The notes: generated by a model from the sequence alone, not told the origin. A stretch of 64,000 bases of DNA from Stereum hirsutum FP-91666 SS1 (GCF_000264905.1 NW_006763145.1:189261-253260); one strand, 5' to 3'. Counted from the first letter of the stretch, positions 1 to 11,544 are shown. Program-made: numbers and translations.

Positions 1-445
1 GCTCGTGGATGGTTTGCCCGGTACCCTGCGAACATACCAGGTCCCCCGGGGTGGCAAGACGGAGGAAGAAGTGGGCGCCGCGTTCGTTGCCGCACTGGGC
101 GGACTCGAGCCTGACGTCGTCCTCGAATGCACAGGCGTCGAGTCGTCCATCGCCGCTGGGATCCATGCGGTGCGATTCAGAGGACGTGTGTTTGTCGTGG
201 GCGTGGGCAAGAACGAGATGAAGTTTCCGTTTATGCGGCTTTCGACTAGGGAGGTGGATCTGAAGTTCCAGTATCGGTATGCGAATACGTGGCCAAAGGC
301 GATTAGGCTGGTGGATTCGGGGATTTTGGGACGGGTGAGGAGGTTGGTGACGCATAGGTTTACGATTGAGGAGGCGGTGAAGGCGTTTGAGACGAGTGCG
401 GATGTGAGGAGTGGGGCGATTAAGGTGCAGATTACGAATTGGTGA
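1..445 (+). CDS. Zinc-dependent polyol/alcohol dehydrogenase, C-terminal part (5' end outside window)
   Basis: Open from the left edge to TGA at 443-445, about 147 residues. It is the C-terminal part of a medium-chain NAD(P)-dependent dehydrogenase. The visible half contains the end of the Rossmann nucleotide-binding fold ([12 protein letters not shown], then GRVFVVGVG) and the run [21 protein letters not shown], typical of the sorbitol, xylitol and L-arabinitol dehydrogenase branch. These cytosolic enzymes oxidise sugar alcohols using a catalytic zinc; the zinc ligands lie upstream of the window and cannot be checked. The visible part has no intron. The exact substrate cannot be told from this half, so the polyol assignment is family-level inference. 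Confidence 0.8.
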   Translation, partial: LVDGLPGTLRTYQVPRGGKTEEEVGAAFVAALGGLEPDVVLECTGVESSIAAGIHAVRFRGRVFVVGVGKNEMKFPFMRLSTREVDLKFQYRYANTWPKAIRLVDSGILGRVRRLVTHRFTIEEAVKAFETSADVRSGAIKVQITNW

Positions 446-866
446 GGTGTCGGACGAATGCGTCTTCTTCTGAGGTTTGACTACTTGGGATTTAGAAAGT
501 GTGAAGTGTTAGATTTTGTATGAATGATGTATTAGACCGTGTCTGCAATGCAAAATATCCTGTTTCTTGACTGGTGGGCTGTTCCTATACTGTTGAGTCG
601 TCCTTCTCTCTGCCGATCTTACTTTTGATGTGATTTTGAATTATGGAAGACCCCGAATAAACTTACCTTACCCTACCCGTTCGTTCCCGAATCACTCTCC
701 TTTCCTTTCCGCCACTCTTTTCTGTTTTTTTTTTTCGGAAGTGCACTTCATGACCACCCACTAACATCATGTCTTATAATCTTCTTGTCTTCTTAGATGA
801 TCTTTCATGTTGGGGTCGACAACGACAAATCAACGATATGCACAACAACAATCTGAATGCCTACAC
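446..866. other. Intergenic 3' regions of the dehydrogenase and PARP copy A
   Basis: No gene seen. It holds the converging 3' ends of both neighbours. From about 700 onward it belongs to the inverted repeat shared with 29.6-29.75 kb. A GCCACTCTTTTCTG motif followed by a T-run and TTCGGAAGTG (about 707-750) recurs in the same orientation at about 2860-2887, on the other side of the PARP gene. Confidence 0.5.
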
Positions 867-2725
867 TCAGTCATCCCATTCGTCACTACCGTTATCGTCG
901 ACGTCGTAGTCGTCGTCACCACCGCCATCGTCGCTAATATCATCAGCATCATCATCCACAGTAAAATCCTGCTCTTCGTCTGTCACCTCTTTGTCTTCGT
1001 CACTAGCATCCGGCTCCTGTACTGGCCCGTCGTAATTCACCTCAGGGTCCTGTTCCTCATACTCCTCCGCCTCTGCTTCCACATCCATCTCCTCGCCAGG
1101 GTCGGATTCTTGGACTTCTCCATCATCTGAATAATGAATCTCAGGATACTGTTCCTCGTCCTCGTCCTCGTCCACCTCCACCTCCTCTCCAGGGTCGGAT
1201 CCTTGGACGTCTCCATCATCCGGATAATAAGTCTCAGGGTCCTGTCCTTCCTCATTTTCCGTCTCAGCCTTGTCGCTGGTATATGAGTCTTGCAAGTGCC
1301 CGTCATCGTAATTCGTCCCAGGTTCCTGTTCTTCATCCACCTCCACCTCCAACTCCTCGCCATGATCAGATTCTTGGACTTCTCCATCATCTGAATAATG
1401 AATTTCGGGGTCCTGTTCCCCATTTTCCTCCTCCTCATCGCTAGTATCCGATTCTTGAACTTGCCCGTCACCGTAATCCGGTTCGCCACTCTGCCACTGG
1501 GACTCCTCGTCCTCCGGTGCATCAATCTCGTACACAATGAGATACGCTGGCCGAACCGCATCGTTATTGTATACGACCGTTTCTTCGTAGTTCATATCGG
1601 GGTGGATTCCAGGTCTACCGATGACCTAGTAAAATGTATGAGCGAGGATACACGGATCGAAGGGAATGTAAGTACGAACCGAATCGTAGCCCTCCGGCGG
1701 CGACTGCAAGTAGTACATGTTGGCAGTTGGGGTGATTTGTCTGCCCAGGACTACGCGGGCCAGTATCATGACTTTTGGGGCTTCGGGTGCATCTTGTGGT
1801 AGATGATTGTCGACGTAGTCGTGGGCCTCTGTCGCCAATCATCACTCGTTAAACATACATATGTCCAGAAGACTGAAGAATTCTAGAGCATAGGACTTAC
1901 TCGAGGACACGGGGGTAAGATAGATTCCATGGCCGAATCTACGGCGAAAGGAGGCGTTATCATCTTCAGCAACGTTCAGGAAGAGTGAGGATGACTGCCG
2001 GAAATACCGTACACACCTCTTGAACGAAAACTTCTTCCCTATTGTCCGCAAATATCATGGTAAGTATTCACCGCTATGATTCGGAGAGTGTTCAGGAACG
2101 TACCGCTCTGCGCCACGTCAAAAGAGTACCGTAGAATGCAACAAAGATAACACAGACTCGAATCACAAGGCGTCACTTCGTCATCATCTTCACCCAGCAT
2201 GCATTGTCTGTTTGTTCCATGGAGTTGGAAAGATTCCTTTGCATGTTCACCGGTAAATCTCCGCCTGTCGCGTTACACCCAAGTTGAACAAGCATTAGTA
2301 GTAGACGACTCGAGAAAAATTCAATATGATAGTCGTACCAATAATACTCATATGACCGCATGGTGTCCACGTCTTGTCTCACCTCGAGAATCCTCACGAC
2401 GCGCATCGTCTCCTTGTCGTTGTGTAGCCATCTGGACTGAAAGAAGTCTTCGACTACCCCGGACAATGAGCAAAGAACAGACGCTAAGACAAGGAATTGG
2501 AATTCGCATACTATCCTGGAACAAATGATCGCTTCGTGAGATAGGATGGAGCTCGACGGATTGACTGGTGTGAATGTGAGATTTGGTATCAATTCGACAT
2601 GAGAGTCAATTTGGAATCAATTTTGGGTATATCACTACTAGATAACATCACAGGTCAAACGGGATTTGGCTCTTACCCTGCGGAGTAGTAGTAAAAGTCA
2701 AGGACAGGTTCGAATTCGTGGTCCA
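867..2725 (-). CDS. PARP-domain ADP-ribosyltransferase with acidic repeat tail (copy A)
   Basis: Exons read on the minus strand: about 2725-2677 (5' end uncertain), 2564-2512, 2436 to about 2250, 2236-2104, 2038-2017, 1938-1901, 1828-1680 and 1625-867. Joined, they give a PARP catalytic fold. FQLHGTNRQCMLG carries the triad His, FGHGIYLTPVSSKAHDY the triad Tyr, and MNYEETVVYNNDAVRPAYL the triad Glu, so the H-Y-E signature of true poly-ADP-ribosylating PARPs is present. The family transfers ADP-ribose from NAD+ to protein or nucleic acid. After the domain comes a ~215-residue acidic tail, rich in Glu/Asp, with a repeating unit around HYSDDGEVQESDPGEE and an end of almost pure Asp. The micro-exon of 22 nt (2017-2038) is unusual. 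No start Met is obvious in the first exon's frame, so the N-terminus may be incomplete or need another exon. A second, broken copy lies in inverted orientation at 28.0-29.6 kb. Confidence 0.82.
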
Positions 2726-3189
2726 TCGTGGTGAAGAATAAGGTTGAGGCTCGCCTGCTCACCGTATGCCGCAACGACTCACAGTGGTTTGTTGATGGTT
2801 AGCGCCACACAATTATCGATTGCCGTCGCCACACCCGGTCGCTCCCAAATTTCGTTCTCGCCACTCTTTTCTGTTTTTCGAAAGTGACCCAAACTCACCC
2901 GATGATTGGGCGTTATACACGGTATGTCTCAATTATCTGACAGCTCAAATGCGCTCGTTGATAGCTCTTACAGCCGTTAATAGATGGTGCTCCCACCATG
3001 CCAATACCACAGCTTTTAAAGCTTGTCGCGGATAAATTCCAGGTAACCGACGCTGAGCTCGATTAACGGTCTTCATCGACGAATAGGCTTGAGCATACCA
3101 CAGTTTGTCACCCCTAACTTTTGGAAAGTCAAGATCGGTCACACAATGTTTGACCTCGCTTACACCGGTTACTAACAACCAAGTCACGC
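2726..3189. other. Intergenic with remnant of a further PARP-unit 3' tail
   Basis: No intact gene. The stretch about 2785-2895 matches, in reverse complement, the sequence just after the stop of PARP copy B (about 29700-29770), including the AAGAGTGGCG and GGGTGTGGCGA words. It therefore looks like the tail of another PARP unit that once lay upstream of copy A. Confidence 0.45.
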
Positions 3190-3739
3190 TTCAAAGCCCA
3201 TATTCAAGGCGACAGCGACCTCCTTGGCGAATGACGAACTTGAACGCACCGTCGTCGTCAAAATCGCCCGAACGTACTCGAAAGAGGCGCACCACCCTCC
3301 ATTGACACGAGGTCTCGCACCGTAGATGTTTTTCTGTGAACGGGTGGAGGAGCTCGACGACCGGTGGGTCGTCGTCATGGAATACGTTCGGACCAGACAC
3401 TGCGTGACGGAGGCCAACAATTGCAAGGGGCAGGTGAAAGCACATCTGAGGAAGGCCGTGAAGGAGTTACGTGAACTTGGCCTGGTGCGTGGCGATCTAC
3501 GACATGTGAACGTCCTGATAACGGACGAAGGGGCCATGCTCGTTGATTTCGACTGGGAAGGAAAGGTGGAGCATGCAACATATCCGATGAATCTCAACGG
3601 AGATGTGGAATGGCCGAGAGGCGGATATGTTGAGGAAGCTACAGGAGTGGGTGGATGGATGGCGGTGAGGAGGGGGGCTAGTGATATACTGGCTGTACCA
3701 CTGCGGATGCCGGTCGATGCAGTCGTCCAGGTTCACTAG
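3190..3739 (+). pseudogene. Fungal kinase-like protein, disrupted
   Basis: One plus-strand frame reads KPIFKATATSLANDELERTV, then VVKIARTYSKEAH (ATP-lysine strand), LTRGLAP, a TAG stop at 3323-3325, and continues MFFCERVEELDDRWVVVMEYV, GLVRGDLRHVNVLI (catalytic loop) and LVDFDWEGKVEHATYPMNLN (metal-binding DFD). This is the layout of the agaricomycete protein-kinase-like family related to aminoglycoside phosphotransferases: VK, hinge VME-V, HGDLR-N and DFDWAGK. In the catalytic loop the usual His is Arg (VRGD). The in-frame stop sits between small-lobe and hinge segments. No start and only part of the small lobe are recognisable upstream. The distal ORF (3326-3739) could still be translated from its own ATG, but it would lack the ATP-binding lobe. 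Confidence 0.65.
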
Positions 3740-4056
3740 GTTCAAGTTCGTCCGACCTTTGTTTGGATACAAGTATTCATCAACGTGATGTGTTCGTCAT
3801 GCATTGAGGTAACCCGAATGAAATGAATTTTATTGTGAGACAAAAGGCCCGTGACGTTTGAGGGGAGGAGAAGGACTCGAACGAGGCGAACACAGTTTAC
3901 TTATCACGAACATTTAACCTTCCAAGCTCCCATCATTCTTTTCAATTTCTATGAAGATCAGCACATTACAGTCCCACACTCGTCGACAACAACATCCCGC
4001 CTACCTTTCACCAACATTTCACCAACAGAGGCCAACATTTTACCAACGCACACCAC
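3740..4056. other. Intergenic between kinase-like pseudogene and GST 3' end
   Basis: No gene. It contains a short degenerate direct repeat of CCAACATTT words near 4010-4045, probably in the GST 3' UTR. Confidence 0.4.
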
Positions 4057-5317
4057 TCATTCCTCCCCATCCAACTCCTCATAATGCCTGAACACCCCCA
4101 TCCCAAACGGAAGCCTCCGCTCGCTGGCGAGATACTCCTTTATTCCCTTCTCGTTCGAGACACGTTCGTGGAGGGCGAAGACGAGGGGGTAGTCGTCTGT
4201 CATGGGCGAGAGGATTGGAGGTGAGTAATTAATGAGTCAGTTAGTCGATGTTTCGGGTTCGGGTTTGGTAGAATAGCGAGGTGGATGAAGGGGAGGGTGC
4301 GGAAATGTGGAGGGCGATGATACAGCGGATGAAAGGGTGGGAGGGCGATAGAAGAAAGGAAAGGCGACATACCCGAAGCTCGGAGCTTCTCCGTCCTTTT
4401 AGGGAACGCATAGAGTAGACCGGTGATAATGTGGAAGAGGGTGATGTCCGCAGTAGTGGTGCTCTCCGAAACGAGGTATTTTCCTTTGCCAGCTATACAC
4501 CAAGGACGACGCCGTTATCATTCACGTAGAGGCATATCATCAGTTTACCCGATAGAGAGAAAAATTGAGAGGAGATGGACAAAAAGCTGACCTTTGTTAC
4601 TCTCGAGGACGTTCTGGAAATGCGCGAAATACTTCGGTAGACGAAGCGCGCGGAAATCTTTAGCACGTTCGAGAGCCGCATCTTTTTGCTCTTCATAGTA
4701 AAGGGAGCTGGCGATTGGGTGGTGGACATCGTGTACCTATGCATCAACGAAATTCGATCAGCTACATATCTCGACCTTGGTGCAATATACACGCTGTCTT
4801 CCATATGGAGGCGGGAGAGAAAAGACGTACCTCATTATTCAGATCCAGCGCCGTCAACACCAACTGATTCACCCACGACCTAACCAACTCCCTCTCTTCC
4901 ACATCCTCCTTCTCCTCGCCCTTCAACCCCTTCGAACCATCCAGCCCCAACTTCGGCGCCAAGTAATTCAAGATTGCCGGCGTCTGGCTGAGAAACTTCC
5001 CGTTCGGAAGCTCGAGCGCGGGAACCGCGAAATGTGGGATTCCGCCGGTTTTGGTGGCATCGCCGATGGTGGGCATGAGGGAGGCGGGGTCATTGTGTTC
5101 GGTGTAGGAGGAGCCGGCATATTCGAAGACGAGACGGATGAATTCACCGCGTCCAGGGATAGAGGGCCACTGGATGGATGGCAATACGATCCAGATAAGA
5201 AAGTGAAGAGTCAGTGCGAGCGGACGAAGGGAGTACGTTGACGAGACGTACGTAGTAGAGCTTATAGGCTTCGGTTTTCTGCATCTTGGCTGGACGGCCT
5301 TCGGGTTCGGTGGACAT
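4057..5317 (-). CDS. Glutathione S-transferase, sigma-like
   Basis: Five exons by my reading: 5317-5252, 5169-4831, 4736-4592, 4492-4373 and 4196-4057. The start ATG at 5317 gives MSTEPEGRPAKMQKTEAYKL; TGA lies at 4057-4059. The N-terminal thioredoxin-like domain shows KLYYWPSIPGRGEFIRLVFE, with Tyr near the strand end as catalytic candidate, then GIPHFAVPALEL with the cis-Pro and GKFLSQTPAILNYLAPKLGL with the SQT-type glutathione-binding motif. The helical C-terminal domain includes SWVNQLVLTALDLNNE and KYLVSESTTTADITLFHII. The enzyme conjugates glutathione to electrophiles in the cytosol; sigma-like members are common in wood- and litter-decay fungi, where they may help detoxify plant metabolites (inference). 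It is divergently arranged with DBR1 over a 674 bp shared upstream region. Confidence 0.88.
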
Positions 5318-5991
5318 GTTGAATCGTTGGGATCGTAGGGATATAGGGGCTAGTCGAAGTCTTGGTAGATGTCGAGCGGGGAAGAAGACGGCAAGGGCAG
5401 ACAGATTGGGCAGGCGATACTGATGGGAGTTGAGGACGGCTTGCTGGCCGAAGTGTGATCCATCGCGGCCTCATACTTATATATCGCTGAACAAGATGAT
5501 ATCATCTGCATGTACATGCTTACGAGGATCTCACACAGGTCTGGACGCGAGCCTGAACGGTCGGGAAGAACATAACATAGCGGTCACAGGAGCAAGTCTC
5601 TCCCAGAGTAGCTTCTGAGAAAGGCAGCTAAGGGTCATTTGAATAGAAGAGAAGAGTACAATATGGGCACAGAAAGAAGAAGTGAGGATACGAGGTGGCT
5701 ATGACGCCACACAGCCAGCACTTTCGAGCGGAGCTTTAATCCCGTAGACGGAAACGTGGCGGGCCGTTCATCGTTCTTTCCTTCTTTCCTTCGCCACACC
5801 ATCTCCACCTCAGGTAGGTTCAATACCTGGTTATGATTTTACTGCAATCATCGACTATTTTGTCATTTCGTCGTCTTCCTATACCGACTTTGCAGCTCAG
5901 AACCTTGACTAGCAAGAGGTCCAAAAAGGCAAGTTCAACACTGAAAAGAAATACTCTCAAAAGGAAGTCACCCAAAGAAACTGCCCATACC
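5318..5991. promoter_or_regulatory. Shared upstream region between GST and DBR1
   Basis: 674 bp separates the two divergent start codons, so both promoters must lie here. I see no clear TATA box or named operator and no conserved ORF. Confidence 0.45.
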
Positions 5992-8307
5992 ATGAAAGTC
6001 GGTCGTCATTCCACGTTGCCTTTCTTCGAATCTCTCATTTGGCCCATGAATTTTACACGACCAACTAGGTCGCAGTCGAGGGCTGCTGCCACGGCGAGCT
6101 CGGCGCAATCTACAAAGAGATCGCGAACCTCGAACGTCGCAACGGCTACAAAGTCGATCTTCTTCTCTGCTGTGGCGACTTCCAGGCCATTCGCAATCAC
6201 CAAGACCTGATGTGCATGGCTGTTCCGCCAAAGTACAGAAAGCTTGGAGAGTTTTATCAGTAAGACCTTTTCAAGTCCGAGCTACTTACTGCCATGTGCG
6301 TGTGGCCCTCCCGCGGAGCTGACCTGGCACGTTTTTGATTTCTGGAACGATAGATATTATACGGGGGAACTTGTTGCTCCTGTTTTGACCATTATAATTG
6401 GGGGAAACCATGAATCGTCAAGCTACCTCTGGGAACTGTATGGAGTGCCGCCACTCACCTACCATATTTTTCTAGTACTGATGCTGAAATGTTGCGTCGC
6501 TTCTTTCAGTTACCACGGCGGCTGGCTTGCGCCAAACATCTACTTCTTGGGCCACGCAGGGTGTGTTCAGGTTAATGGCGTCCGGATAGCCGGCGCTTCT
6601 GGGATATTCAACGGTCGCGAGTTTAGGAAAGGTTCGTTTCTTTTCTTTCAGATCGATATACGTCTGTTTTTTCTCATCACCAAATTCTGCGCATCGTTTT
6701 GAAATCTCTAAAGGTCACTATGAACGAGTACCGTACGATAACTCAGCAATCCGAAGTATCTACCACATCCGCGAATACAACGTCCGACGACTCTCACTCG
6801 TATGTACTCCCTTATCTCCTTCTCTCTCATCCTCGTCCTCACCCTCACCCTCACCCCCCCTCTCCTTTTGCTTGTACATATTTCCCTCACATTTCCGCTC
6901 CGATTAAGTATATCGCTACCCACAACTAAAATCCACGCATATTCAGCTCTCCTCCCCAACGATCTTCCTCTCCCACGACTGGCCCCAGTCCATCCCCCAC
7001 TTCGGCGACCTCCCGTCCCTCCTCCGTCGCAAAGCCTTCTTCCGCGCCGACATAGAATCAGGCCAACTCGGCTCTCCGCCGCTCATGGATTTACTGAGAA
7101 CGTTGAAGCCCGAATGGTGGTTCGCTGCGCACCTGCATGTGAAGTTCGAGGCTTTGGTGAGACATGAGTCGGGGCCGGAGCAGATCGAGCAGGCAACGGG
7201 TGTAACGAGCGGGGAGGATGTGAAGGTGGGGAATCCGGATGAGATCGTTATTGAGGATGATGGGGATGAGGTTGGAGAGGCAGATGCGAAGGCTCCTTCG
7301 TCAGAGAAAGCGACAGACACAAAAGTCGAAGAACCAACGACCCGAGCGACTATCAATCCAGACGAAATTCTGCTTGACGATGAAGAGGAAGAGGTTGACA
7401 AACCGCCACCGCCACCTCCTGCACCCGCCGCATCATCATCTTCTACACCTTTTCAACAAGGATCAGGTCGACAGACAAAATTTCTCGCATTAGACAAATG
7501 TCTGCCGCGGCGTCAATTCCTCGAGGTCAGTCTTCATAATCCTCACCTCAACTTCTTTCATACCTCGATCTTATGACTGCTACATGTCTTGATCTTACCC
7601 CATTCGGCGCTGACCTTTTCGTTTGGCCGTTCCGTCACCGCCACTCTACTCTAGGTTGTCGACGTCCCCATCCATCCCTCCTTTGCGCCCGCCTCTGCCG
7701 AACCCAAACCAACACCCATATTCTCCTACGATCCCGAATGGCTAACGATCACCCGCGCCTTCCAACCTTACTTCTCCCTTACACATCAACAAGCAACGTA
7801 TCCGACTGAGGACGAAGCGTGGGAGATGTTGAGGAAAGAGGCGGAGTGGGTTAGGAAGAACGTACCGGGGAAGCTGGGAGGTGCCCCATCTGCTGACGCC
7901 CAGGGGGAGAGTCAGGGAGAGGGGAAGGAGAAGAGGAAGGAGAACGATAAGGACGAGGCGTTGAGATGGCAGATCGAGAAGTGTCAGAAATTCGTCATGA
8001 CAGCCCCTGGGCCTCGAGGAAATAAAGGGCCAAATAACCAGCAGCGTGAGCTTCTCACCCCTCTCAGACTCTACCAACCTAGACCATCCAATTACAAACT
8101 ACGCTCGTATATATCGCTGACGTGTCCTTGTCTTGTTCTTCACCCACTTCACCATCTCCTATAGCCCCTGCGTACAACAACCCACAAACCGAGGCGTTCA
8201 CGGCGATGCTCGAGATCGAGAACAAGATCAATCCGCAGGGATTGAGCGTTCAGTCGTCGACTGAGGGAGTGGGTGGTTCGATGTCTGTCGATGCCATCGG
8301 TGCTTGA
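5992..8307 (+). CDS. DBR1: Lariat RNA debranching enzyme DBR1
   Basis: Exons: 5992-5997 (only Met-Lys), 6069-6259, 6354-6437, 6510-6631, 6714-6799, 6947-7525, 7655-8044 and about 8165-8307. The joined start [20 protein letters not shown] is the DBR1 signature, with Cys in the first metal site. It is followed by [67 protein letters not shown] and [13 protein letters not shown], which supply the metallophosphoesterase GD, GNHE, SHDWP and HxH elements. The enzyme cleaves the 2'-5' bond of excised intron lariats in the nucleus. Its C-terminal domain is interrupted by an acidic, Pro-rich linker (about 7220-7470) before the conserved [15 protein letters not shown] and [14 protein letters not shown]. 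The 6-nt first exon is below the size most gene finders accept. Confidence 0.93.
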
Positions 8308-8873
8308 TCTGTTGTCGTTGTCGCTCCTGGTCGTTTTCGTTGTCGTTGCTATGCGCATATGGTGAATTCCAAGGGTGTTCTTGTATCCTGATCATCGATG
8401 AAGCTGTTGTCAGCTTTGTTCATCTTGATGCGGATGAGACGAAGGCATGTGCAGATCACGACGTACGAGTATGTTGTGCTCGACATAGACGTCAACGTTT
8501 ACCTCGATCGTACGACCTTGCTACCCATTCATTTATGCTGCCGCTCACTGAGCATCCTGGTCAATCTACCGTTGCTTGTTCCTAGTGACCCTCGAATTGA
8601 AGTGGATTCCTGTGCTTTCCACGATGTCTCATGGTTCAGTGCACAATGCAGAGACATTTGTCACATAGCCGTCCCATTTCGTCGGGCGCAGCTCGACGAT
8701 GCTGCTACTTGGGTCTCGTCACTGTCAGAACTGTGATTACGACTCCCGTGGACGTAGGTCCCTGTCCTTTTACGTTACCGTTGTATACGGCACACTCCCC
8801 AGACGTCTTCGAGACGGGCCGATAACGGGACTCTGAGGCGTATCACCATCCCTCTCAGCGAGCATTCTACTTA
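8308..8873. other. Intergenic, DBR1 3' region
   Basis: No gene recognised. The sequence is ordinary mixed composition, with nothing beyond the probable DBR1 3' UTR. Confidence 0.3.
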
Positions 8874-10306
8874 ATGGACCGGATCTGCGGTATGTTCTCC
8901 TTGATTTCTATCTTTCTTCGCTATGCTAATATGTCTGCATGTTCCCGGTGGTATGGTAATATTAGAGGTGAGGATGTTCGTCAAGATGATACAGAGATGA
9001 GATTATGCTGATCGTTCCTTCACCGTCCCTTTCGCAGTCGGGAGTCCACCTCAGAACGCTTCGGCATATCCATCGCAAAGTGTCTCGTTCTTCGAGAGCG
9101 ACTGACGAATCTCCCGAACTTAGACAAGCCGCCTTCGACACGGATTCAGAGGGTGCTTCGTAAGTCTGTCCCTCGTGTGTACGCCACCCGGCTCTAGCGC
9201 TAACGGTGCGTGGCGATCTAGGTACACCCAGGTACACACTGTGGCGCAAAGTTGTCCAAACCCGAACGCCACACGATCCAACGCCTCCGCCAGCTCGACC
9301 TTCATCGACGGTTCATCTACCTACACCCAACGAAACCGTCGGTGCAGGCGGCGTTGTAGATTTTCCCTCTGGAGAGGAATACGTCCTCCAGCTCGGAAAT
9401 CATGCGGATATTGTTGCGGTCGGAGAAGTTGCGGTCGAAAGTGTTCAGTTCTGTCGACTCATGAAAGGGACGAGCGTGTTCTAGCTGGGGCTCTATAGCT
9501 ATTTGCTAGGTGGGTCGCTACCTATTCTTATTAGTCGGAAAGTGCAGAGGCTAACAGCATGCAGGCAGGATCGAGGACTTCGACCCAGGCACTTTCCGTT
9601 GGATCGATTGCCCAGGGGTTGCCTGGTGGGGTTCTCTCTCACAAGTCGGATTGGTGCCTCATTCTCACCGCCGGTTCTTCAGCCATGTTCTTCGGCGTTG
9701 TTCCATATACTTCTGACCCCACCAGCGAATGGCAGTGCTGGACTGACCCTCGGGGAAATTGACCATCCAAAATATGAGGGTGCGTTGGGCGTGAATTCCG
9801 ATGTACCCTTTCTCCTGCTGTGCTCCCCTAATTCTTTGTCTTTGTCTTCCATACAGGAACTTTCGATGAATCCGTCGTTATACCTTGACCCGAACGGTGT
9901 TGGGGCCGTCTTTCCATTCGAAATCTCCGCTAACGGCGAGGCTATTCCGCTCTCCAACGCTTCCTCAGCCATATTTTTTTTACAGTGGGAACGAGTAACG
10001 CCGTCTTCAAGACCAATGCAGCCGAGGTGAGGCCTGCCCGTCCGAGACGTCATCTCATATTTGTGCTTCACACTCCAATCGCCGTCTGACTCACCACCCA
10101 TCCGTTACATACCTTACCCCATTCTCAGGAAATCTACGCCCCCATATCTCCAGAGATCTAACCTGACGCCAACGAACCAGGAACATACGGCATTCCTTGC
10201 TCTCATCCTCACCACCGTCCTCGATCACACATTAGCAGCCGTCTCGGGTGCCTTTCAACCCTGCCGTCCCAAGCTCGGAACTCAGCGTCGGATCGTTCGC
10301 GGATAA
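8874..10306 (+). pseudogene. Unidentified gene remnant, probably decayed
   Basis: A plausible exon chain starts at ATG 8874 (MDRIC, then a good GTATGT donor). It continues through a segment ending SPELRQAAFDTDSEGAS, then YTLWRKVVQTRTPHDPTPPP to VAVGEVAVESVQFCRLMKGT (about 9230-9484). Coding-looking pieces follow in different frames: RIEDFDPGTFRWIDCPGVAW (about 9570-9630), MFFGVVPYTSDPTSEWQCW (about 9685-9740) and NPSLYLDPNGVGAVFPFEI (about 9868-9925). The frame changes between pieces without convincing introns, so I read it as a disrupted gene. I do not recognise the family. The alternative is an intact gene whose introns I cannot place. Confidence 0.35.
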
Positions 10307-11544
10307 GTTGCGTTTCTATCAGAGAATATCATTGCTATTGACGAGAGTTATCGTGGTCTAGTTGGAGGAAGCTTGTTGAAGCATTATTATACGGTTTATG
10401 ACGTTGGCCATCAATAGTTGAGGTTTGCGCCGAACGGTGAGTGTTTGATGTTTCGCTCGCGGGGAAATGGACTGGTCGGCTGATTGGTGTCCCACCAGAT
10501 TCTGAGCATGAACAGTTCCTGATGACTCGAACGGACTTTGCCTTCCCTCAAGGCCTCGCGGACTTAATGTCAAGCACCCTTGTACCTCGTCTTCAAAACA
10601 GAAGTTCTGCATAACTCACAACTTTTAGATTCAATATCGGCGGCCGCGGAACACCGCTACAAACCTCTGCAAACTTCCCCGTTCACTCTAACGTACATAC
10701 CACCATTGGAAGGCATCCCACGAACCTTTCTGCGGTCTTTTCGATACGAACTTCGGGGGTCATCTCGTACTATGCCGAGTACGCTGGATGAACGGTGTTC
10801 CCTTTGGGACACCCACGAATGCCGTGCGGATAACTTTGCTGTTTCACCACGTTCACGCTCTTTGCTGCATGACCTCGTATTAGCCCCTGGCCAGCGCATG
10901 AAAACGTTCGGGCATGGAACGTACTCCTCCACGCAAGCTTCTCACAGGCACCGCGTGTGGGGTAAGGACTTACAGTCGGATCCGTCAGCATAGTATGCCA
11001 TCAAAGATAAGTGGGTATCGACTCGCACGGTGCACTACTGACCGGCTCATTCGTGCCATATATGTGCAAAGTCCGTGCAGATCGCGATGAGCTGGGCCAC
11101 GAAGCAGAACTATCGGAAGGTAAGAAACCGATTGCAAAGCAGGATTTTGATCACTGGTATGTACGTGCTCGTCTCCGGCGGTATTCAGCGGTCAGCTCCC
11201 TTTCGCTGCTGATTTTTTTCATCACCTTATCGCTCTCGTACTCTCCTCCAGACTCCGACAGCCCACGAGATCGCTCATGCGCATCAGACGTACATCACCC
11301 CGAGCGGCATTCTGCCATTTCCAGCCATTTCCTCCCAGCCAAAACAGGCTTACAACACTCCTTCTTCCACCAACATTCCGTCGAATAGTCCCGCTGGCCA
11401 AGACAATCGAATTCGCCATGCGTACTATAACCTCCTCTACCAAACACACGAAACACGCTCCGACGCCCTCCGAGTCGGCTCATTGGCTCACCGCAAGAAT
11501 CCGCAGATCATGGACATACGCGTTTGACCCTGTGATGGATCCTG

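Noticed and set aside
807..1130. Plus-strand Val/Ile/Leu-rich 'membrane' ORF
   Set aside because: Antisense of the Asp/Glu repeat tail of PARP copy A; hydrophobic appearance is the complement of GAY/GAR codons.
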